Made by a program: the position numbers and the translations under genes | The notes under the pieces: generated by a model | Databases searched by the model: none | The model's input: only the letters and a program-made list of their open reading frames with translations | What the model was told of the DNA's origin: nothing | Assembly: GCA_015231615.1 (NCBI GenBank) | Contig: JADGBE010000015.1 | Span: forward strand, 1 to 64,000 | DNA: 64,000 nucleotides | Direction: 5' to 3' | DNA from: Desulfamplus sp. | GTDB lineage: Bacteria > Desulfobacterota > Desulfobacteria > Desulfobacterales > Desulfobacteraceae | Shown here: piece by piece, positions 59,893 to 64,000 of the stretch | Layout: each line of letters opens with the position of its first letter | How positions within the stretch are numbered: the first letter of the stretch is position 1

Positions 59893-61048
59893 GTTGTTTT
59901 ATAGCCTCTTGCTCTATCTTTTTATCAATTGGATCACACAATATAAAAATAGGCTCTAAAGAATGAGCTTTTAGATTCTCATAATTATAGAGATAGTATT
60001 TATCTGCAATTGTGATTTTGCTAAAGATTGACTTGTTATCAACTTTCCAAGGGCTTAATGAAATCTGCTGAAATCGGATATTTTCATTTGTCAAAGCAAG
60101 ACAGGCGGCAAGATCAACTGCTTCACCAACCGCAAGTATTGTTTTCATTGAAGTTTGTTTGAGCTCTACCCACTCATTAGAAAAATTATTAGATAAGGTG
60201 TGCCACAAACTATCATCAATAAAATTGCCTGATTTTATTGAAAGAGCAGGACGTTTTTCAGGGAAATACCAATTTTGAAATGTGCATCTATCGGAAGAAG
60301 CATTTAATTTTTTCAAATTGCTATCAAAACCAATATTGTTATTAAAACCAATATTGTTATTAAAACCAACGCCGTTGCTATTATTGTTCTTAGTTTTTAT
60401 GCTTGGAAGATTTATATTTGGAGTATCTATTACAAAGTTATCAATAAGATTTAAGGTGTGGATAGTGCATTCAATATTGTTTAATGCTGTTTTTACATGA
60501 AAATCAGATTTTTGCTGGTTATCTCTAAAATCTGCAAATGCAAATACTCTCATACGGCTTACTTTGATATATTGACTCAACTGGACCATCAAATTATAAA
60601 CTGTATTACCGCTCGTAATTTCATCTTCCACAATCCATATCTCTTGAAATTTAAAATCTTCTTTGAATACGTTATGCTCTAAGCTACTTGTTTGATTAAA
60701 AGACAAAAGAGGTAATATGTGGTTTGGTCCATGAGAATGACTCTCTTTAAAGGGTATTCCTGCTGAAGGTCTGCGAGTAGAGTATAATATGCTTGTATTA
60801 ATATTTTGTGAAATAGCCTCTATATACATTAACAAAGCAGGGATAATACCAGATTCAGTTAAGCCTATAATCAATATATTATCGTTTTTTAGAGAGCGAG
60901 CTTCATCAATAAGAGCTGACAGATATTTTCTAAATTTGACAAAATCTGATGATGATGCAGGGTATATTTTACCAAGACACGAAAGGGTAAAAGCATCTTC
61001 TCTGTGGGGGTTATTTTCTCTTTTCAAGTGGTAGAAATCTTTGAACAA
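59852..61048 (-). CDS. Phosphoribosyltransferase with TRSP-type C-terminal domain
   Basis: A 398-residue protein. The N-terminal half is a type I PRTase-like domain with the PRPP loop VEDEITSGNTVYN (residues about 145-157) and the preceding SAGIPFKESHSHGPNH segment seen in Ter-associated PRTases. The C-terminal half matches the TRSP domain in position and in VGEAVDLAACLAL. Between them lies a repeat insert FNNNIG (60303-60370). The neighbouring StiP, HAD and TerB genes support assignment to the Ter-linked module proposed to make a nucleoside-like compound. Confidence 0.7.
   Translation of the reverse strand: MFKDFYHLKRENNPHREDAFTLSCLGKIYPASSSDFVKFRKYLSALIDEARSLKNDNILIIGLTESGIIPALLMYIEAISQNINTSILYSTRRPSAGIPFKESHSHGPNHILPLLSFNQTSSLEHNVFKEDFKFQEIWIVEDEITSGNTVYNLMVQLSQYIKVSRMRVFAFADFRDNQQKSDFHVKTALNNIECTIHTLNLIDNFVIDTPNINLPSIKTKNNNSNGVGFNNNIGFNNNIGFDSNLKKLNASSDRCTFQNWYFPEKRPALSIKSGNFIDDSLWHTLSNNFSNEWVELKQTSMKTILAVGEAVDLAACLALTNENIRFQQISLSPWKVDNKSIFSKITIADKYYLYNYENLKAHSLEPIFILCDPIDKKIEQEAIKQLGECGIDIKPIFQ
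60303..60370 (-). repeat. In-frame 18-bp tandem repeat inside the TRSP-PRTase gene
   Basis: Three 18-nt units (core aaaaccaatattgttatt on the plus strand) encode FNNNIG repeats at the junction of the two domains of the protein. Confidence 0.8.
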
Positions 61049-61376
61049 TTAGCTTTTCCTTATTTTTGTCAGGGGATTATTACAATTGCTTTTGTAAACA
61101 CTAATTTCCCTTGATATTAATGAGTTATGATTTTGTAGAGGTTTATTTATCTGAATAGAATGTCAGACATCTCTTGTCAATAGTGAACTACTAAAGGCAG
61201 ATTATAATACTCTAATTGACATACTTTTCCAAAGGCTCTATGGTCATTTCCCAATATTTTAGGTGAATATAAAATTACTTGCTGGTTCTTGTATTATGTT
61301 CATTTTAAATATAATGACATGGTCGAAAATTATTTTGGCTTTAGTATTTTTATAAAAATTTAAGGATAAATTCATT
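61049..61376. other. Intergenic region between divergent genes
   Basis: About 330 bp of AT-rich DNA containing the promoters of the TRSP-PRTase operon and of the small membrane protein. No ORF, hairpin or repeat of note was seen. Confidence 0.5.
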
Positions 61377-61706
61377 ATGGTCTGGAACATTATTATTTTG
61401 AGTATTTCTGTATTTGTTGTTGCCAATGTGCTGCCGGGAATCTATATAAAAAATTATTGGACAGCAATTGTAGTAGCTATTGTATATTCAATTGTCAGCT
61501 TTTTTACAAGCTGGCTACTAATTCTTTTGACACTCCCCTTTATGATTATCACTTTTGGTCTATTCAAATTCGTTATTAATGCCTTTTTGCTATTTATAAC
61601 AGATAAGATGATCGAAGACTTTAAAATAAAAGATGGTATCACTACCTTTATCGCTGCATTTTGTATTAGTGTTGTAGATTCGTTGCTTCGATTGGTATTT
61701 TTCTAA
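61377..61706 (+). CDS. Small four-helix membrane protein (phage holin 4_2/YvlD family)
   Basis: A 109-residue hydrophobic protein with four predicted helices. The pattern ANVLPGIYIKNYWTAIVVAI, LTLPFMIITFGLFKFVINAF is typical of the YvlD/PF04020 family. Despite the name it is not a phage gene in most bacteria; the function is unknown, perhaps membrane stress. AAGGA precedes the ATG. Confidence 0.82.
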   Translation: MVWNIIILSISVFVVANVLPGIYIKNYWTAIVVAIVYSIVSFFTSWLLILLTLPFMIITFGLFKFVINAFLLFITDKMIEDFKIKDGITTFIAAFCISVVDSLLRLVFF

Positions 61707-61857
61707 ACTTTTATCAATTGACTTTCTTCATAACCATTGTTTATCCAATAAAATAAATGGTTAAATGATAGCTTTGCAGGACCCCTAACATAGTAAGTTG
61801 ACAATATTATTATTTTTATTGTGCTAACAATTAAATATTTCTAATTCAGGAGGACAA

Positions 61858-63645
61858 ATGCCTTTTAAAGATTATCAAAATGTTCATGAATTGCTTTGCG
61901 AAACTATCAAGAAATACCCAAATCAACCAGCATACAGATGGTTTGATTCAAATGGAAAACCTGACTCAGTAATATGGAGAGAGTTTGGTGAGCAGGTAAA
62001 AGCAGTATCAAAAAGTCTTATCGCCCTTGGATTAAAAAAGGGAGATAAGGTGAATATTATAAGCTATACTTGCTATAAATGGGTTCTTACAGATATGGCA
62101 GTAATGGCAATTGGGGGTGTAACAGTCGGTATTTATCAGTCAAATCTCCCCAAAGATTGTTCCTACATTATTAATCATTCTGATGCAGTTATTGTTTTTG
62201 CTGAAGATCAAACCCAGTTAGCAAAGTTAATGGAGATAAGAGACGAAATTCCATCAATACGTAAAGTAGTTTTATTCAACGGTGACGGTCATGGTAATGA
62301 TTGGGTGTTATCGTTTGGAGATTTTCTTAAACTTGGCAAAGATGTTTCTGACAATGAAGTTCAAAAAATGGCAACAGATATTAAGCCTCAAGATTTTGCA
62401 GGCATTGTCTATACATCAGGAACTACTGGTGTTCCAAAAGGGGCTGTTCTTACCCACGATAACATTACATTTACAGCTCAATCTGTTTTCCAATCAGCTC
62501 CTTTTAAAGAAAGAGAAGAGATGTTCATGTTCCTTCCCCTTGCTCATATATTTGCAAGGTCATGTAGTTACGCAGCAATTCTTACTGGTAACAGAACTAC
62601 ATTTGCAAGAAGCATTAATACGTTGCTTGAAGATTTCAAACTTGCAGCACCTAATTGGTTTGTAAGTGTCCCAAGAATTTTTGAAAAGATTCACACAAAA
62701 GTAATAAGCGGGGTAGAGGCAAAAGGTGGCATTACAGAAAAAATTTTCAGATGGGCATGTAGGGTAGGTGGAGAGGTAAGCAATTGCAAAATATATAAAA
62801 TTCCAATCCCACTTTCGATTAACATTAAATATATGATTGCAAAAAAAATAGTATTCTCCAAAATTCATGAGGCACTTGGAGGGAATGTAAAGTGGTGTAT
62901 AAGCGGTGCTGCTCCTCTAAATCCTGAAATAGCAAGATTTTTTCATGCAGCAGGTCTTCTTATTCTTGAAGGTATCGGCATGACAGAGAACACATCTTTT
63001 AGCAATGTCAATCGTATTGATAACTATGATTTTGGAGTTGTTGGTCAACCCGGAGTTGGTATTCAGCATAAAATTGCCGATGATGGCGAAGTGTTAATAA
63101 GAGGCAGAAATGTAATGAAAGAATACTATAAAATGCCAGAAGCTACTGCGTCAACTTTCACTGAAGATGGCTGGCTTAAGACTGGTGATATTGGTGAAAT
63201 TGATAAAAATAATGTCCTTAAAATTACAGGTAGAAAAAAAGAGCTTATAATAACATCTGGTGGCAAGAATGTTGCTCCTTCAAGTATTGAGGGACTTATA
63301 GCAACATCAAAATATATTAATCAAGTTTGCGTTATTGGAGATAGACGCAACTATCTTAGTGCTATTGTAACTCTTGATGAGCAAAATATTAAAGATTATG
63401 CCACTGATAATAAAATAGATTATTCTGATTATGAATCATTGCTAAAACATGATTCAATCATAAAACTTATTAATGCAGAAATTGCAAAGAAAAATAAAGA
63501 GCTACCATCTTTTGAGACAGTTAAAAAAATAACTATCGTCCCTGAATTCACCATTGAAAATAAGATGATGACGCCAACATTCAAGATAAAAAAGAGCGTT
63601 ATTATGGATAATTATAAAGACGACATAGAAAATATGTATAGTTAA
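61858..63645 (+). CDS. fadD: Long-chain acyl-CoA synthetase (FadD type)
   Basis: An AMP-forming ligase of 595 residues that activates fatty acids with ATP and CoA. The nucleotide loop is YTSGTTGVPKGAVLTH; GMTENTSFSNVN and DGWLKTGDIGEID, the TGRKKELIITSGGKNVAPS hinge and the catalytic Lys near TPTFKIKKS are all present. GGAGG precedes the ATG. It belongs to the FAA1-like subgroup (AMP-dependent synthetases with a long N-terminal domain). It feeds beta-oxidation or lipid synthesis. Confidence 0.92.
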   Translation: MPFKDYQNVHELLCETIKKYPNQPAYRWFDSNGKPDSVIWREFGEQVKAVSKSLIALGLKKGDKVNIISYTCYKWVLTDMAVMAIGGVTVGIYQSNLPKDCSYIINHSDAVIVFAEDQTQLAKLMEIRDEIPSIRKVVLFNGDGHGNDWVLSFGDFLKLGKDVSDNEVQKMATDIKPQDFAGIVYTSGTTGVPKGAVLTHDNITFTAQSVFQSAPFKEREEMFMFLPLAHIFARSCSYAAILTGNRTTFARSINTLLEDFKLAAPNWFVSVPRIFEKIHTKVISGVEAKGGITEKIFRWACRVGGEVSNCKIYKIPIPLSINIKYMIAKKIVFSKIHEALGGNVKWCISGAAPLNPEIARFFHAAGLLILEGIGMTENTSFSNVNRIDNYDFGVVGQPGVGIQHKIADDGEVLIRGRNVMKEYYKMPEATASTFTEDGWLKTGDIGEIDKNNVLKITGRKKELIITSGGKNVAPSSIEGLIATSKYINQVCVIGDRRNYLSAIVTLDEQNIKDYATDNKIDYSDYESLLKHDSIIKLINAEIAKKNKELPSFETVKKITIVPEFTIENKMMTPTFKIKKSVIMDNYKDDIENMYS

Positions 63646-63756
63646 ACATAACCATTCTTGTTTGGAGACTAACCTAAAAGAGAGACAGGTGTTGAAAAAA
63701 AATAATTGGGTATTGACCCAAATAATCTAAAGTGCTATAAGTTTTCAACTCAATTC

Positions 63757-63844
63757 GGAGGAGTGGCCGAGTGGCTGAAGGCGGCGGTCTTGAAAACCGT
63801 TAAGTGTAACAGCTTCGTGGGTTCAAATCCTACCTCCTCCGCCA
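63757..63844 (+). tRNA. tRNA-Ser (anticodon TGA)
   Basis: The acceptor GGAGGAG (63757-63763) pairs with CTCCTCC (63834-63840), followed by discriminator G and an encoded CCA. The anticodon loop is cttgaaa with TGA, the T-loop gttcaaatc, and a long variable arm is present, as in type II serine tRNAs. Confidence 0.97.
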
Positions 63845-63873
63845 TATTGATACTGTTAAATTGTTAAAAAGAG

Positions 63874-63965
63874 GGAGAAATGGCCGAGAGGCTGAAGGCA
63901 CTCGCCTGCTAAGCGAGTAATCGGGTAAAACTGATTCCAGAGTTCGAATCTCTGTTTCTCCGCCA
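63874..63965 (+). tRNA. tRNA-Ser (anticodon GCT)
   Basis: The acceptor GGAGAAA (63874-63880) pairs with TTTCTCC (63955-63961), followed by G and an encoded CCA. The anticodon loop is ctgctaa with GCT, the T-loop gttcgaatc, and a long variable arm is present. It is 29 bp downstream of the other serine tRNA, so the two are probably cotranscribed. Confidence 0.97.
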
Positions 63966-64000
63966 ATATCAGTAAGTTAGGGGGTTAATCAGATTTTGAT

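Noticed and set aside
60303-60370. CRISPR-like short repeats
   Set aside because: Units are contiguous without spacers, in frame and inside a gene; no cas genes are in the window.
61377-61706. Prophage holin
   Set aside because: The family name includes holin, but no other phage gene is nearby and most YvlD-type members are chromosomal.

Overview
The window is low-GC DNA from a strictly anaerobic member of the Desulfobacterota, most likely a Desulfobacterales sulfate reducer. The best marker is a complete qrcABCD set, the periplasm-facing quinone reductase complex of sulfate-reducing Deltaproteobacteria. Supporting markers are a non-decarboxylating glutaryl-CoA dehydrogenase paired with a glutaconyl-CoA decarboxylase alpha subunit, futalosine-type menaquinone synthesis (mqnE, mqnC) plus a UbiE/MenG methyltransferase, and system II cytochrome c maturation. 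Genus cannot be read from the window.

Layout. 1-657: intergenic DNA with a 201-bp terminal-inverted-repeat element. 658-9355: queD, dnaJ, ubiE/menG, the glutaryl-CoA/glutaconyl-CoA pair, an FAD amine/amino-acid oxidase, an Asp/Glu-racemase-like protein and a divergent GntR regulator. 9409-17103: a phosphate operon in the unusual order pstC-pstA-pstS-pstB-phoB-phoR, without phoU, preceded by four 11-bp direct repeats that look like a Pho box. 17302-20538: a FecR-domain protein and the overlapping mqnE-mqnC pair. 20747-21725: an IS200 copy, an IS21-like end relic and an inverted copy of the first element. 21914-33971: the qrc operon, interrupted by one toxin-antitoxin pair and followed upstream by another, then ccsA/resB and a hybrid sensor kinase. 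34034-40201: efp, a membrane protein with a PLD-like domain overlapping guaA, a coiled-coil membrane protein, a Cys-rich small protein and a conserved protein of unknown function. 40325-51560: two TrkH-type and two TrkA-type K+ uptake genes enclosing carbonic anhydrase and a two-subunit biotin carboxylase, then a heptose kinase. 51652-55903: a RarD-like transporter and gspC-gspD of type II secretion. 55975-61048: a GYF-AIM24 protein, TerB, a HAD phosphatase, a StiP-like protein and a TRSP-type phosphoribosyltransferase, i.e. part of the Ter-linked metabolite module. 61377-64000: a small membrane protein, a long-chain acyl-CoA synthetase and two tRNA-Ser genes.

How it fits together. Menaquinone made through mqnE/mqnC/menG is the electron acceptor of Qrc, whose haemoprotein subunit is matured by CcsA/ResB. 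Carbonic anhydrase sits just upstream of the bicarbonate-using carboxylase. PhoB/PhoR probably drives its own operon through the direct repeats ahead of pstC.

Most notable observations: (1) both toxins beside or inside the qrc operon look damaged (a TGA replaces a conserved Trp codon in a PIN toxin; a MazF-like toxin lacks a normal start codon), while both antitoxins are intact; (2) at least seven conserved proteins carry in-frame tandem-repeat inserts in loops; (3) several dispersed palindromic repeat families and two copies of a 118-bp inverted repeat bracket the left 21 kb; (4) a biotin-dependent carboxyltransferase has strongly altered signature motifs while keeping its predicted metal ligands; (5) a reduced Ter-associated operon is present.
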